A stretch of 64,000 nucleotides of DNA from an uncultured Acetatifactor sp. (GCA_934436435.1 CAKSAN010000002.1:186001-250000); one strand, 5' to 3'. Numbered from the stretch's first letter, positions 18,621-28,417 are shown. Notes: generated by a model from the letters alone, not told the origin. A program made the numbers and translations.

Positions 18621-20111
18621 ATGAAAAGAAAAGGCGGGATTCATAAGGGAGTGACTATAGGTGCTTATAGTATCCTCATCCTTGTCATGTTATTACTGCT
18701 GGGCACGGTACTCAGATATCCGGAAAATCATCTGATCTCATGGCAGATGATCCTCGGGGTGACGGCAGGTACGGTAATACTGCTTTTTGCAGGTGCGTTA
18801 TGGAACAAAATATATGCCGTGACCGGCCGTCGGAATTCTCTGTACATGGCGGCCCTGATTCTGTTTGGCATGCTGCTCTATCTGGTCTCTCTGAGCCGTA
18901 GGGGGAATGAGAATACGTTGGTGGATTATATGTATGTGTATCAGGATGCTATGAATCTGGCAACCGGAAAAGATCTGGAAAACACCAATTATTTTTTGAC
19001 CTATTCAAATAATCTGAAACCGATGCTACTGCTTTCCGTTTTGTTTCGCATGGCATTGACGATGGACGTTTTTCCCTTTTATTTTGTTTTGCTGCGGAAC
19101 GTTATTCTGGTGCTTCTGGTGGCGTGTGCCTGCGGCTACCTTGCGGAACGGGACGGGGATACCCGTTGGAGGTTCCCGATCCTGCTGACCTTTGTACTCC
19201 TGCTTCCGCTGTGGGAGATGACCGCTGCATTTTATACGGATTCCATGAGCTTTGGCATGGGAATTCTGGCACTGGCTTTTCTGAAAAAAGCGGGAACATG
19301 TCGGAAAAAGCAAATTCGAATTCTGTGGACGGTGATTGCGGCAGCCGTGGCAGTGCTGGCAGGCGTATGGAAGATCACGGCAGTCATACCGCTGATCGCG
19401 TGCGCGGTGATCCTTCTGTGGCAGAAAGTGTCTGTGGACCGGCGCATAGTGTTATTGTTCGGAATATCTGCGGTGGTTCTGGGAACGGTCGTACATATTT
19501 GGGCGAATACCTATGAGATCACCAGAAAAGCAGCCGTTACGGCCAACCCGGTAGTCAGCTGGGTGGCACTGGGAATGAAAGAAGATGGCTCCTGGACCAA
19601 TAACACGGAATTTGTGGATCGTATGTATGAATTTTCCACCCGACAGGAAAAGCAGCAATACAGTATGGAATATATCCGGGAAAACCGGTCGGAATTCCTG
19701 AATCCGGAACACCTTCGCAAAAAAGCAGGCTATAATTTCGGTAATGGAAATATGGGGGCCAGCGCGTTTCTGAACGTGGAGCAGAATGACGGAACCCTGC
19801 TCTGGGAAATGTTTTCTCCCTGGGGAAAATATTATTGGCGGACTTGTCAGTATTGCTTCTGCTATCTGGTGTCTATGTATGTACTGTTGTTGATCGGGAT
19901 GATCTTAAGCCTTCGCAATATCATCAGAGATCAGGAACCTCCGGTAATGTTGATGATCTGTCAACTGGGATTCATTGGTATCGTTGTCTTTTTAATGTTC
20001 TGGGAAGCCAGCGGAAGACAGCTGTACAATCAGATGCCCGGAATTCTGCTGGGAAGTGTTTTGAGTATAGCTTATTTTTGGAAAAACTTATCACGAAAAC
20101 CGGGAAAATAA
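18621..20111 (+). CDS. Multi-spanning membrane protein, GT-C glycosyltransferase-like
   Basis: 496 residues with about ten to eleven hydrophobic segments and one soluble loop near residues 310-385. The layout resembles GT-C fold mannosyltransferase-like proteins that move sugars from polyprenyl phosphates at the outer face, but I see no diagnostic DE or DD motif, so the family is uncertain. ATG 18621 has GGAGG 9 nt upstream; the adjacent TTG 18618 is also possible. It starts 26 bp after the U32 gene and may be read from the same promoter. Confidence 0.6.
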   Translation: MKRKGGIHKGVTIGAYSILILVMLLLLGTVLRYPENHLISWQMILGVTAGTVILLFAGALWNKIYAVTGRRNSLYMAALILFGMLLYLVSLSRRGNENTLVDYMYVYQDAMNLATGKDLENTNYFLTYSNNLKPMLLLSVLFRMALTMDVFPFYFVLLRNVILVLLVACACGYLAERDGDTRWRFPILLTFVLLLPLWEMTAAFYTDSMSFGMGILALAFLKKAGTCRKKQIRILWTVIAAAVAVLAGVWKITAVIPLIACAVILLWQKVSVDRRIVLLFGISAVVLGTVVHIWANTYEITRKAAVTANPVVSWVALGMKEDGSWTNNTEFVDRMYEFSTRQEKQQYSMEYIRENRSEFLNPEHLRKKAGYNFGNGNMGASAFLNVEQNDGTLLWEMFSPWGKYYWRTCQYCFCYLVSMYVLLLIGMILSLRNIIRDQEPPVMLMICQLGFIGIVVFLMFWEASGRQLYNQMPGILLGSVLSIAYFWKNLSRKPGK

Positions 20112-20187
20112 TAATTGACCACTATAACGCACATGTTGTACACTGTAATCGATATTATTCTATAGTATACCGAAGGGAAGTAGGGAC

Positions 20188-22299
20188 ATGCGCGAAGAAT
20201 TGAATGTAGAGGAGCTTTTTGCCAGCAAGGTATTTACTCTGGGCAAGATGAAAGAGAGACTCCCCAGGAGCACTTACAAAGAAGTGAAGAAAATCATGGA
20301 TCAGGGAGGAGAACTTTCCCTGGCAACTGCGGATGTAGTGGCAAGCGCCATGAAGGATTGGGCCATTGAGAACGGGGCGACCCATTATACCCACTGGTTC
20401 CAGCCACTGACCGGCATTACCGCGGAGAAGCATGATGCTTTTGTAACACATCCCGATGAGGATGGCCGGATGATCATGGAATTCTCCGGTAAAGAACTGA
20501 TCAAGGGAGAGCCCGATGCGTCTTCTTTCCCCTCCGGTGGCTTACGTGCCACCTTTGAGGCAAGAGGTTACACCACATGGGATATCACTTCCCCTGCGTT
20601 TATCAAGGAGACCGCTACCGGTCCGACCCTTTGTATCCCTACAGCCTTCTGTTCTTATAAAGGCGAAGCGCTGGATAAGAAAACACCGTTGCTTCGTTCC
20701 ATGGAAGCCTTGAGCAGGCAGGCAATCCGTATCGTCCGTTTGTTTGGCAATACGGAAGCTACCAAAGTGCTGCCCTCTGTTGGAGCAGAACAGGAATATT
20801 TCCTGGTAGATTCCGCCAAGGCTTTACAGCGTGAAGATATTATTTTTGCCGGACGCACCCTGTTTGGCGCCCCTGCCCCCAAGGGACAGGAGATGGATGA
20901 CCACTATTTTGGTGTTATCCGTGAGCGGATCGGCGGTTTCATGCACGACGTGAATATCGAGCTGTGGAAGCTGGGCGTGACCTCCAAGACCCAGCATAAC
21001 GAGGCAGCTCCCGCACAGCACGAGGTGGCGCCCATCTACGAATCCGCCAATGTGGCAGTAGATCACAACCAGCTGGTGATGGAGACCCTGAAGCGTGTGG
21101 CGGGCAAGCACGGCCTGCGCTGCATGCTGCATGAGAAGCCCTTTGCCGGAGTGAACGGTTCCGGTAAGCATAACAACTGGTCCATCACTACAGATAACGG
21201 TGTGAACCTTCTGGAGCCGGGACAGACCCCCAATGAAAATATCCAGTTCCTGCTGGTACTGGCATGTATCATGAAGGCAGTGGATACCCATGCGGATCTG
21301 TTACGTCAGAGTGCATCCAATGTAGGTAACGATCACAGACTGGGCGGTTATGAGGCCCCTCCTGCCATTATCTCTATCTTCCTGGGTGAACAGCTGGAGG
21401 ACGTAGTGGCACAGCTGGTAGAGACCGGTAAGGCCGACAATTTGAAAGAGGGCGGTGTGCTCCGTACCGGAGTATCCACATTACCTGATTTTGTAAAGGA
21501 TGCAACGGACAGAAACCGTACTTCACCGTTTGCCTTTACAGGTAATAAATTCGAATTCCGTATGGTGGGAAGCGAGGATTCCATCGGAAGTCCCAACACC
21601 ACCCTGAATGCCATCGTGGCAGAGGCCTTCTGCGAAGCGGCAGACCGTCTGGAAGGTGCGGAAGATTTCGATATGGCGGTTCATGATCTGATTAAGGAAT
21701 ATATGACCGAGCATCAGCGTATCATCTTCAACGGCAACGGTTATGCCAAAGAATGGGAAGAGGAAGCAGCCAGAAGAGGACTGCCCAATATTCCGTCCAT
21801 GGTAGCTGCAGTAGATACCCTGACCACACCCAAGGCCATTCATTTGTTTGAAAAGTTTGGCATTTTCACGGAAGCAGAGCTGCGTTCCCGTGCGGAAGTA
21901 TTGTACGAGACCTATGCAAAGACCATCAACATCGAGGCACTGACTATGGTGGATATGGCGAACAAGCAGATCATCCCCGCGGTCATGAAGTACAGCAAAT
22001 CGCTGGCAGATGCTGTCATTGCCATCACAGAGGCAGGCGGAGACACTTATGTTCCTACCCGCATGTTACAACAGATCACCCAGAAACTGACGGAGATGGA
22101 GAAGGCATCTGAGACACTTCTGGAAGAAGAGAAGAAAGCCTCAGCTATGCCCAGAGGCAAGGAGCAGGCGTTCTGCTATCACGATAGGGTCATGGTGGCA
22201 ATGAATGCCCTGAGAAAACCTGCGGATGAACTGGAGAAGCTGGTAGATAAGCAGTACTGGCCGTTCCCGACTTACGCTGACCTGTTGTTTGAGGTATAG
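20188..22299 (+). CDS. glnN: Glutamine synthetase type III (first copy)
   Basis: 703 residues, the usual size for GSIII and much longer than GSI. It condenses glutamate and ammonia with ATP to glutamine. Motifs include [14 protein letters not shown] and EKHDAF near residue 60, [11 protein letters not shown], the [19 protein letters not shown]/metal loop near residue 316, and [20 protein letters not shown] near residue 440. GGGAAG lies upstream of the ATG. A very similar second copy follows, separated by a promoter, a leader terminator and a structured repeat, so the two are probably regulated separately. Confidence 0.95.
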   Translation: MREELNVEELFASKVFTLGKMKERLPRSTYKEVKKIMDQGGELSLATADVVASAMKDWAIENGATHYTHWFQPLTGITAEKHDAFVTHPDEDGRMIMEFSGKELIKGEPDASSFPSGGLRATFEARGYTTWDITSPAFIKETATGPTLCIPTAFCSYKGEALDKKTPLLRSMEALSRQAIRIVRLFGNTEATKVLPSVGAEQEYFLVDSAKALQREDIIFAGRTLFGAPAPKGQEMDDHYFGVIRERIGGFMHDVNIELWKLGVTSKTQHNEAAPAQHEVAPIYESANVAVDHNQLVMETLKRVAGKHGLRCMLHEKPFAGVNGSGKHNNWSITTDNGVNLLEPGQTPNENIQFLLVLACIMKAVDTHADLLRQSASNVGNDHRLGGYEAPPAIISIFLGEQLEDVVAQLVETGKADNLKEGGVLRTGVSTLPDFVKDATDRNRTSPFAFTGNKFEFRMVGSEDSIGSPNTTLNAIVAEAFCEAADRLEGAEDFDMAVHDLIKEYMTEHQRIIFNGNGYAKEWEEEAARRGLPNIPSMVAAVDTLTTPKAIHLFEKFGIFTEAELRSRAEVLYETYAKTINIEALTMVDMANKQIIPAVMKYSKSLADAVIAITEAGGDTYVPTRMLQQITQKLTEMEKASETLLEEEKKASAMPRGKEQAFCYHDRVMVAMNALRKPADELEKLVDKQYWPFPTYADLLFEV

Positions 22300-22352
22300 G
22301 GCGCTTGAGAGGTCGTTTTGGATGCAATATTAAAATTTTTTAAAAAAGGGTA

Positions 22353-22381
22353 TTGCATTTAAAAAAAATCTGTTGTATAGT
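22353..22381 (+). promoter_or_regulatory. Sigma-A type promoter of the second glutamine synthetase gene
   Basis: TTGCAT (22353-22358) and TATAGT (22376-22381) are separated by 17 bp. Transcription would start near 22388, giving a leader of about 290 nt that must cross a terminator and a structured repeat before the coding region. Confidence 0.75.
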
Positions 22382-22392
22382 AATGAGCCATA

Positions 22393-22470
22393 GAGGAGCG
22401 ATCCTCACAAGTGAATATTTTTCAATGCGAAACGAAGGCGTTTACACTGGGAAGTGTAGCGCCTTTTTTT
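22393..22470 (+). promoter_or_regulatory. Leader hairpin and terminator (attenuator) before the second glutamine synthetase
   Basis: Just after the predicted start site comes a hairpin, GAGG (22393-22396) with CCTC (22403-22406), whose hexaloop AGCGAT has A at position 1 and G at position 4. An intrinsic terminator follows: GGCG and TTACAC (22437-22447) pair with GTGTAG and CGCC (22454-22463) around the hexaloop TGGGAA, then seven T. Because the terminator lies between promoter and gene, expression needs read-through or antitermination. The first loop fits the ANTAR-target pattern; the second fits only at G4. Confidence 0.65.
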
Positions 22471-22471
22471 G

Positions 22472-22621
22472 TGACTATTCAGAGCCGTAAATATTGAACA
22501 TATTTGTCGAATGCTTGCATTCGTAAAAATATGTATCAATATTTATTCGGCGAAGTAACCTCAATGAGCAAAAGGAAAGTCTCGTAGAGACGATTTTGCG
22601 AATGGAGGTTCTGAATAGTCA
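22472..22621 (+). repeat. Structured repeat copy 3 (class I, complete)
   Basis: P1: 22472-22483 (TGACTATTCAGA) pairs with 22610-22621; compared with copies 2 and 8 one A-T pair has become G-C on both arms. P2: 22488-22505 pairs with the segment up to 22544 with one bulge, capped by CGAATG-CTTG-CATTCG (22508-22523). Linker GGCGAAGTA. P3: GCAAAA (22568-22573) with TTTTGC (22594-22599), loop GGAAA/GA, inner stem GTCTC/GAGAC. P3 can be extended by AACCTC/GAGGTT. It directly follows the leader terminator. Confidence 0.85.
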
Positions 22622-22676
22622 GCACAGAATGGTCGCAGGAAGCATGAAAAATAGCCAGAATAAGGAGGAAACGAAG

Positions 22677-24788
22677 ATGAGTGAAGTGTTAAATGTGGAA
22701 GAAATCTTTGGCAGTAAGGTATTCACTCTGGGTAAGATGCGGGAAAGATTACCCAAGAATGTCTACAAAGAAGTGAAGAAGATCATTGATCATGGCGGAG
22801 AGCTGTCCCTGGCTACCGCAGATGTTGTAGCAAAAGCAATGAAGGACTGGGCCGTCGAGAACGGTGCAACCCATTATACCCACTGGTTCCAGCCGCTGAC
22901 CGGTATCACGGCAGAGAAGCATGATGCTTTCGTAACTCATCCCGATGAGTACGGCAAGATGATCATGGAGTTCTCCGGTAAGGAACTGATCAAGGGCGAG
23001 CCCGATGCATCTTCTTTCCCCTCCGGCGGATTAAGAGCAACCTTCGAGGCAAGAGGCTATACCGCATGGGATATTACCTCCCCCGCATTCCTGAAAGAGG
23101 ATGCAACCGGTGTGATCCTTTGCATTCCCACTGCTTTCTGCTCTTACAAGGGTGAGGCACTGGATAAGAAGACACCGCTTCTCCGTTCCATGGAAGCAAT
23201 CAGCACCCAGGCACTTCGTATTGTAAGACTGTTCGGCAACACGGAAGCTACCAAGGTCGTGGCAAGTGTAGGACCGGAGCAGGAATATTTCCTGGTAGAC
23301 AGAGATAAATACTTAAAGCGTGAAGACCTGATCTTCGCCGGACGTACCCTGTTCGGTGCACCTGCACCCAAGGGACAGGAACTGGAGGATCACTACTTCG
23401 GAACTATCCGTGAGAGAATCGGTTCCTTCATGAAGGATTTGAACATTGAACTGTGGAAGCTGGGAGTAACCGCTAAGACACAGCACAACGAAGTAGCTCC
23501 CGCACAGCACGAGCTGGCACCCATTTATGAGACTGCCAACATTGCAGTAGATCACAACCAGCTGGTGATGGAGACCATGAAGAAAGTAGCCGGTCGTCAC
23601 GGTATGACCTGTCTGCTGCATGAGAAGCCTTTCGCCGGAGTGAACGGTTCCGGTAAACATAACAACTGGTCCCTGGGAACCGATAATGGTGTGAACCTTC
23701 TGGATCCCGGCGACACCCCCAACGAGAACATCCAGTTCCTGTTAGTACTGGCTTGTATCCTGAAAGCCGTAGATACCCATGCAGATCTGCTTCGTCAGAG
23801 TGCATCCGATGTCGGCAACGATCACAGATTGGGAGCTAATGAGGCACCCCCTGCCATCATTTCCGTGTTCCTGGGCGAACAGCTGGAGGATGTGGTAAAG
23901 CAGCTGGTTGAGACCGGTGACGCTACCCATTCCATCCAGGGCGGTAAGCTGCTGACCGGTGTATCCACACTGCCGGATCTGGATAAGGATGCTACCGACC
24001 GTAACAGAACTTCACCGTTTGCTTTCACCGGCAACAAGTTCGAGTTCCGTATGGTAGGTAGTTCAGATTCCATCGCAAGCCCCAACACCACTCTGAATGC
24101 TATTGTTGCGGAAGCTTTCTGTGAGGCCGCAGATATTCTGGAGAAGGCAGATGACTTTGATGTTGCTGTGCATGATCTGATCAAGAAGTACCTCACCGAG
24201 CATCAGAGAATCATCTTCAACGGCAACGGCTATTCCGAGGAATGGGTAGAAGAGGCAGCCAGAAGAGGACTTCCCAACATTAAGTCCATGGTAGAAGCTT
24301 CCGAGACTCTGACCACCGAAAAATCTATCAAGCTGTTCGAGAAGTTCGGTATCTTCACCAAGGCTGAGCTGGAATCCCGTGAGGAGGTTCTGTATGAGAC
24401 CTACTCCAAAACTATCAATATCGAAGCACTGACCATGGTAGATATGGCGAAGAAGCAGTATATTCCCGCAGTTATGGAGTATACCAAGACTCTGGCTGAT
24501 ACCGTACTGGCTGTTAAGAGTGCAGGCGCTGACGCCACCGTACAGACCACTGTGCTGAAGAGCGTTTCCGAGAAGCTGGCTGAGGCACAGGCTGCAGAGA
24601 CCTCTCTGGAGGATAAGCTGGCCGAGGCAGCAGGCATCGAAGATCCCAAGAAGCTTGCTTTCTTCTATAAAGATGTGGTACATACCGCAATGGATGACCT
24701 GAGAGCTCCTGTCGATGAACTGGAGATGATGGTCGACAAGAAGGTATGGCCGGTACCTACCTATGGTGATCTGATCTTTGAAGTATAA
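22677..24788 (+). CDS. glnN: Glutamine synthetase type III (second copy)
   Basis: 703 residues from ATG 22677, chosen for the AAGGAGG site 8 nt upstream and the start MSEVLNVEEIFGSKVF, which aligns with [16 protein letters not shown] of the first copy. All GSIII motifs are present ([45 protein letters not shown]). The copies are near-identical over the catalytic core and diverge most in the last 120 residues and in codon choice. It has its own promoter and leader terminator and is closed by a terminator at 24838, so it is a single-gene unit. Confidence 0.95.
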   Translation: MSEVLNVEEIFGSKVFTLGKMRERLPKNVYKEVKKIIDHGGELSLATADVVAKAMKDWAVENGATHYTHWFQPLTGITAEKHDAFVTHPDEYGKMIMEFSGKELIKGEPDASSFPSGGLRATFEARGYTAWDITSPAFLKEDATGVILCIPTAFCSYKGEALDKKTPLLRSMEAISTQALRIVRLFGNTEATKVVASVGPEQEYFLVDRDKYLKREDLIFAGRTLFGAPAPKGQELEDHYFGTIRERIGSFMKDLNIELWKLGVTAKTQHNEVAPAQHELAPIYETANIAVDHNQLVMETMKKVAGRHGMTCLLHEKPFAGVNGSGKHNNWSLGTDNGVNLLDPGDTPNENIQFLLVLACILKAVDTHADLLRQSASDVGNDHRLGANEAPPAIISVFLGEQLEDVVKQLVETGDATHSIQGGKLLTGVSTLPDLDKDATDRNRTSPFAFTGNKFEFRMVGSSDSIASPNTTLNAIVAEAFCEAADILEKADDFDVAVHDLIKKYLTEHQRIIFNGNGYSEEWVEEAARRGLPNIKSMVEASETLTTEKSIKLFEKFGIFTKAELESREEVLYETYSKTINIEALTMVDMAKKQYIPAVMEYTKTLADTVLAVKSAGADATVQTTVLKSVSEKLAEAQAAETSLEDKLAEAAGIEDPKKLAFFYKDVVHTAMDDLRAPVDELEMMVDKKVWPVPTYGDLIFEV

Positions 24789-24837
24789 ACAGCATTGCAA
24801 ATACCATAATACGTTTCTCTCATTGTGTTGAATAAGG

Positions 24838-24871
24838 CGAGGCTTACCGCGAAAACGGTGAGCCTCGTTTT
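24838..24871 (+). terminator. Intrinsic terminator of the second glutamine synthetase gene
   Basis: A 12-bp GC-rich stem pairs 24838-24849 with 24856-24867, with one T-G wobble, around the loop CGAAAA; TTTT follows. Confidence 0.93.
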
Positions 24872-24893
24872 GCATTTATGTATGTTTCTTGCG

Positions 24894-24922
24894 TTGCTAT
24901 GCGGAAAATCCTGTGTTATGAT
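24894..24922 (+). promoter_or_regulatory. Promoter placed for a leaderless transcript
   Basis: TTGCTA (24894-24899) and TATGAT (24917-24922) are 17 bp apart. The expected transcription start, 6-8 nt after the -10 box, falls on the ATG at 24929 or close to it, and no ribosome site is visible between them. Confidence 0.6.
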
Positions 24923-24928
24923 AATTGC

Positions 24929-26650
24929 ATGATGAAAAACACAGTGAAAAGTAGAAAAATCTGGAAAGTTATTTGTTTTCTTGCAATCATTGCATATACG
25001 CTAAAAAATCTATTTGTCGGTGCAGACACGGATGAAGGCTATGGCATTATGGTGGGGTACCGCCTTGCCATGGGAGACCGGCTGCTGCTGGAGATGTGGG
25101 AGCCACATCAGACTTCTGCCATTTTTACAGCGGTTTTTATCAAATTGTTTGTGATGCTGACCGGCGGAGTGGATTATCTGAACCTGTTTTTGCGGATCGT
25201 ATTTTTCCCGATCCAGGCAGGAGTCAGTGTCTTCTTATATAAGACGATCCGGAAGACAGTGCCGCAGATCGACGAGACAGTGGCGGCACTGATGGGACTT
25301 CTCTATTATTTGACAACACCGAAGTCTGTTTTTATTCCGGAGTATTCGAACCTGCACAACTGGTTCTTCGCACTCATGGTGCTGTGTCTTTTGAGATATT
25401 TTGGAACAAAAGATCCTGAAGGCAGCCGGGTGGAAGGAAAGCTGCGGTATCTGGTACTTGCCGGAATCTTTATGACCTGTGACGTGCTGGCATATCCCAG
25501 TATGGTACTGGTATTTTTGGGCTGTCTGGTTTTTCTGTTTGTGCAAAAATCCGGGAAAAAATGGAAGGAAATTTGTGCCTATGTACTGCCCTGCGTGCTG
25601 AGTGCGGCGGCAATGTTTACGTATCTCTTAAGCTATATGACCCCGCAGAAGATGCTGGAAATGGCAGGAGAAATTCTGGGAGAGGGCTCTCATCAGACCA
25701 TCGTGGGAGAAAAGCTGCTGGGCTGGAGCACGAGTCTGGGAGAGATTGCCCTGATTCTCCTGTGTGCCCTGCTGGCTTCCTGGGGAATTCGTCTGTTTAC
25801 GGAAAAGGTTTTGAAGAAACAGCTTCCGAAGCTGTTACAGACTCCGGGAATGTTGTTTTTTGTACTGGTATTCCTGATCCAGATCTGGTTCTGGTTGTTC
25901 AGCCCGTTTAATGCAATTTATCCGCAGCTTCTGTTAATGTCATTGTCTTTGGCGGGAGGATATGTGTATTTGCGCAGAGACAAGACAGAAAAACTGTTTT
26001 ATGAACTGTTGCTGCTGGTGTTTGTTAATTATTTTTCAGTGCTGGTGCTCTCGAACTGGAGACCGATGCTTCTGGTCACTTATCTGATCATGGGAGCGGA
26101 ATTCGGCCTGGCATGTGTGGGATGCTACTGGCAAAAGACCGCTGCGTGGGGGAAAAAGGCGTTGCAGATCCTGTGCCTGTGTCTGGTACTGGGGAATGCA
26201 TTTTCCTATACGTATCTGATTCTGGGATCTCAGGAATACCATGCTTCTGTAATCCGGAACGTGCGTGGCATCAACAGAGAGGGATTGCGGGCCGGAATCC
26301 TCACGGATTATATGACCGCATACCGTTATAACAATAATCTTGAGGTATGGCCTGAGGCAGTGCCGGACGGCAGTACAGTGCTGTACGTGGGACCCTCCCA
26401 GTTCTATTGTATGCTTGGGGAACATAAACAGGCATCTCCCGACACCATCTGCTCCATGATTTACGATGAGCGCCTGCTGGATTACTGGGAGACCAATCCG
26501 GATCGTTATCCGGATGTGGTAGTATTTGAGAGCTGCTACGGAGATATTGCCCAGGAGGGGGATGACAACTTTATCTGGAACTGGCTGATGCAGGATTTTC
26601 AGCCCACGGAGAGGAAGGATTATCCCTATATTACAGTGTTTACTCGATGA
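24929..26650 (+). CDS. Multi-spanning membrane protein, GT-C / ArnT-like
   Basis: 573 residues from ATG 24929 (a second ATG follows at 24932). About ten to twelve membrane helices and a soluble C-terminal domain from about residue 460. The first extracytoplasmic loop has ADTDEGYGIMVGYRLAMGDRL, which resembles the DE motif of GT39/ArnT-type glycosyltransferases that use polyprenyl-linked sugars, so such a role is plausible. No Shine-Dalgarno sequence precedes the start, and a promoter ends 6 nt before it, so a leaderless mRNA is likely. Frame-open codons further upstream (to 24878) overlap the promoter and are rejected. Confidence 0.65.
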   Translation: MMKNTVKSRKIWKVICFLAIIAYTLKNLFVGADTDEGYGIMVGYRLAMGDRLLLEMWEPHQTSAIFTAVFIKLFVMLTGGVDYLNLFLRIVFFPIQAGVSVFLYKTIRKTVPQIDETVAALMGLLYYLTTPKSVFIPEYSNLHNWFFALMVLCLLRYFGTKDPEGSRVEGKLRYLVLAGIFMTCDVLAYPSMVLVFLGCLVFLFVQKSGKKWKEICAYVLPCVLSAAAMFTYLLSYMTPQKMLEMAGEILGEGSHQTIVGEKLLGWSTSLGEIALILLCALLASWGIRLFTEKVLKKQLPKLLQTPGMLFFVLVFLIQIWFWLFSPFNAIYPQLLLMSLSLAGGYVYLRRDKTEKLFYELLLLVFVNYFSVLVLSNWRPMLLVTYLIMGAEFGLACVGCYWQKTAAWGKKALQILCLCLVLGNAFSYTYLILGSQEYHASVIRNVRGINREGLRAGILTDYMTAYRYNNNLEVWPEAVPDGSTVLYVGPSQFYCMLGEHKQASPDTICSMIYDERLLDYWETNPDRYPDVVVFESCYGDIAQEGDDNFIWNWLMQDFQPTERKDYPYITVFTR

Positions 26651-26707
26651 TCCTACAGGAATTGTTCTAATTTCATATACTTTTTTAAAATTATTTTAAA
26701 TTAGGTA

Positions 26708-26736
26708 TTGCAAAATGAAAACACATCATGTATAAT
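26708..26736 (+). promoter_or_regulatory. Promoter of tRNA-Gln
   Basis: TTGCAA (26708-26713) and a consensus TATAAT (26731-26736) are separated by 17 bp. The start site would be near 26743, 12 nt before the mature tRNA 5' end. Confidence 0.85.
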
Positions 26737-26754
26737 ACATCAAGTAAACGACAT

Positions 26755-26826
26755 AGGGCTATCGCCAAACGGTAAGGCAACGGACTCTGACTCCGTCATT
26801 TCAAGGTTCGAATCCTTGTAGCCCTG
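26755..26826 (+). tRNA. tRNA-Gln (anticodon CTG)
   Basis: A 72-nt cloverleaf. The acceptor arm AGGGCTA (26755-26761) pairs with TAGCCCT (26819-26825), with discriminator G at 26826. The D arm is TCGCCAAACGGTAAGGC, the anticodon arm CGGACTCTGACTCCG carries CTG, and the T arm is CAAGGTTCGAATCCTTG. It reads CAG codons as glutamine. The 3' CCA is not encoded and must be added. The gene has its own promoter and terminator. Confidence 0.95.
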
Positions 26827-26850
26827 CGAAGCAGGAGTTGACCTGCGGAT

Positions 26851-26887
26851 AATACCTCAGTAGAGAAATCTACTGAGGTATTTTTGT
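26851..26887 (+). terminator. Terminator of tRNA-Gln
   Basis: A perfect 14-bp stem (26851-26864 with 26869-26882) with a GAAA tetraloop runs into TTTTT. The truncated chemoreceptor frame opens inside this T-tract. Confidence 0.92.
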
Positions 26888-28374
26888 TGTCCGGATATTT
26901 CTGGGTAGATCAGTATGATGGAACCAATGTGGTATTGCTCGGAAGTGCAACAGAGGGTACGAACCGTATGGAGACCAGGGATGCCAATGGGTATCAGATG
27001 GTAAAAGAGATCATACGTGTGGGCCAGGAGCCGGACGGCGGTTATGTAGATTATGTATTCCCCAAGGAGGGAGAGACCGAATCCTCTCCCAAGCGTTCCT
27101 ACAGCAAAGCGTTTGAACCGTTCCAGTGGGTCATCGGCACAGGCAATTACACCGACTATATTGATGACAGAATTACCACAGTAAGTGATGAATTTTCCGG
27201 TTATGTGACAGGAAGACTGACTATGTTCATTGTATCGACTGTTATAGAAGGTGCTGTCGTAATTGCCTTTCTGGTCTTCATTATTATCAACATTGTCCAG
27301 CCGCTTAAAAAATGTGTGGCATCTATCGGTGTGATGGAGCAGGGAGATTTCTCAAAGTCCATGGGAGATAAGCTTTTGAAACGTCGTGATGACTTCGGAC
27401 GGCTGGCAGTCTCTCTGGAGTCTATGAGAACAGAGATGGGCAGTCTGATCGGCCAGGTTAAAGAGCAGGCCACTGATATCAACAATATGGTACAGAATAT
27501 TGATAACAATATCCAGGCGCTGGAGGAGCAGATCAAAGATGTATCTGCTACTACGGAGGATTTGGCAGCCGGAATGGAGGAGACAGCGGCATCTTCCGAA
27601 GAGATCAACGCTATGTCCCATGAAATAGAGAGTGCAGCGAAAAATATTGCCACACGTTCCCAGGATGGTGCCACCGAAGCGGATGCAATCCGTGAGCGTG
27701 CGGTAGGAATTAAGAAGGATATTTCACAGAATGACCAGCACACCAAGGCTATTCATGCAGAAATCAACGAGGGACTGACCAAAGCACTGGAGGACATTAA
27801 GGTGGTTAACCAGATCGGTGTTCTGGCAGAATCCATTATGCAGATCACGGGGCAGACGAATCTGCTGGCACTGAATGCATCTATTGAGGCAGCCCGGGCG
27901 GGAGAGGCCGGTAAAGGATTTGCTGTGGTGGCAGAGGAGATCCGTGTACTGGCAGAACAGTCCAAGGCAACCGTTGCACATATCCAGGATGTGACCAAGA
28001 ATGTGATGGATGCCGTAAACAATCTGGCAGAAGGAACACATAGGCTTCTGGGATTCGTTGGAACGGATGTTGCCGACAGCTTTGCAGCATTTTCCGATAT
28101 GGCGGACTCCTACAGCAATGATGCAGGACGGATCGACGGACTGGTAACCGATTTCTCTGCATCCTCGGAAGAACTGCTGGCATCTATCAGCGGAGTCATG
28201 GAGGCAATCAACGAAGTCAGCAAGGCAGCTACCGAGGGGGCATCCGGAACCACGGATATTGCAGATAAGACAGGCGTAGTTGTAGAAAAAGCCAACGACA
28301 TCAAGGAAAAGGCAGAAGCGGCAAGAATCGCTGCGGACAGACTCCAGCAGAATGTGGAACGGTTTATTGTGTAG
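26884..28374 (+). CDS. 5'-truncated methyl-accepting chemotaxis protein (probable pseudogene)
   Basis: 496 residues. The open frame begins at a TTG inside the T-tract of the tRNA-Gln terminator with no ribosome site. Its first residues, [14 protein letters not shown], correspond to the middle of a single-Cache sensor domain, and [18 protein letters not shown] is that domain's end. The N-terminal membrane helix and first half of the sensor are missing. The remainder is intact: membrane helix (about 117-139), HAMP, and a signalling hairpin with the conserved tip [32 protein letters not shown]. The protein could not span the membrane twice. It may be expressed as a fragment by read-through, but a decaying gene is more likely. 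Confidence 0.8.
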   Translation: MLSGYFWVDQYDGTNVVLLGSATEGTNRMETRDANGYQMVKEIIRVGQEPDGGYVDYVFPKEGETESSPKRSYSKAFEPFQWVIGTGNYTDYIDDRITTVSDEFSGYVTGRLTMFIVSTVIEGAVVIAFLVFIIINIVQPLKKCVASIGVMEQGDFSKSMGDKLLKRRDDFGRLAVSLESMRTEMGSLIGQVKEQATDINNMVQNIDNNIQALEEQIKDVSATTEDLAAGMEETAASSEEINAMSHEIESAAKNIATRSQDGATEADAIRERAVGIKKDISQNDQHTKAIHAEINEGLTKALEDIKVVNQIGVLAESIMQITGQTNLLALNASIEAARAGEAGKGFAVVAEEIRVLAEQSKATVAHIQDVTKNVMDAVNNLAEGTHRLLGFVGTDVADSFAAFSDMADSYSNDAGRIDGLVTDFSASSEELLASISGVMEAINEVSKAATEGASGTTDIADKTGVVVEKANDIKEKAEAARIAADRLQQNVERFIV

Positions 28375-28417
28375 AGAATTTTGTGACGGGCAAAACAATA
28401 CATGGAAGATTTACAGG

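Larger units (their letters stand above)
22300..22676. other. 377-bp region between the two glutamine synthetase genes
   Basis: Gene-free. In order it holds an AT-rich stretch, a promoter (22353-22381), a small hairpin (22393-22406), an intrinsic terminator (22437-22470), structured repeat copy 3 (22472-22621) and the ribosome site AAGGAGG for the second gene (22662-22668). An in-frame ATG at 22596 lies inside the repeat and has no ribosome site. Each part is listed separately. Confidence 0.8.

Noticed and set aside
22596..22676. An N-terminal extension of the second glutamine synthetase from ATG 22596
   Set aside because: It starts inside the structured repeat without a ribosome site; ATG 22677 has AAGGAGG and aligns with the first copy.
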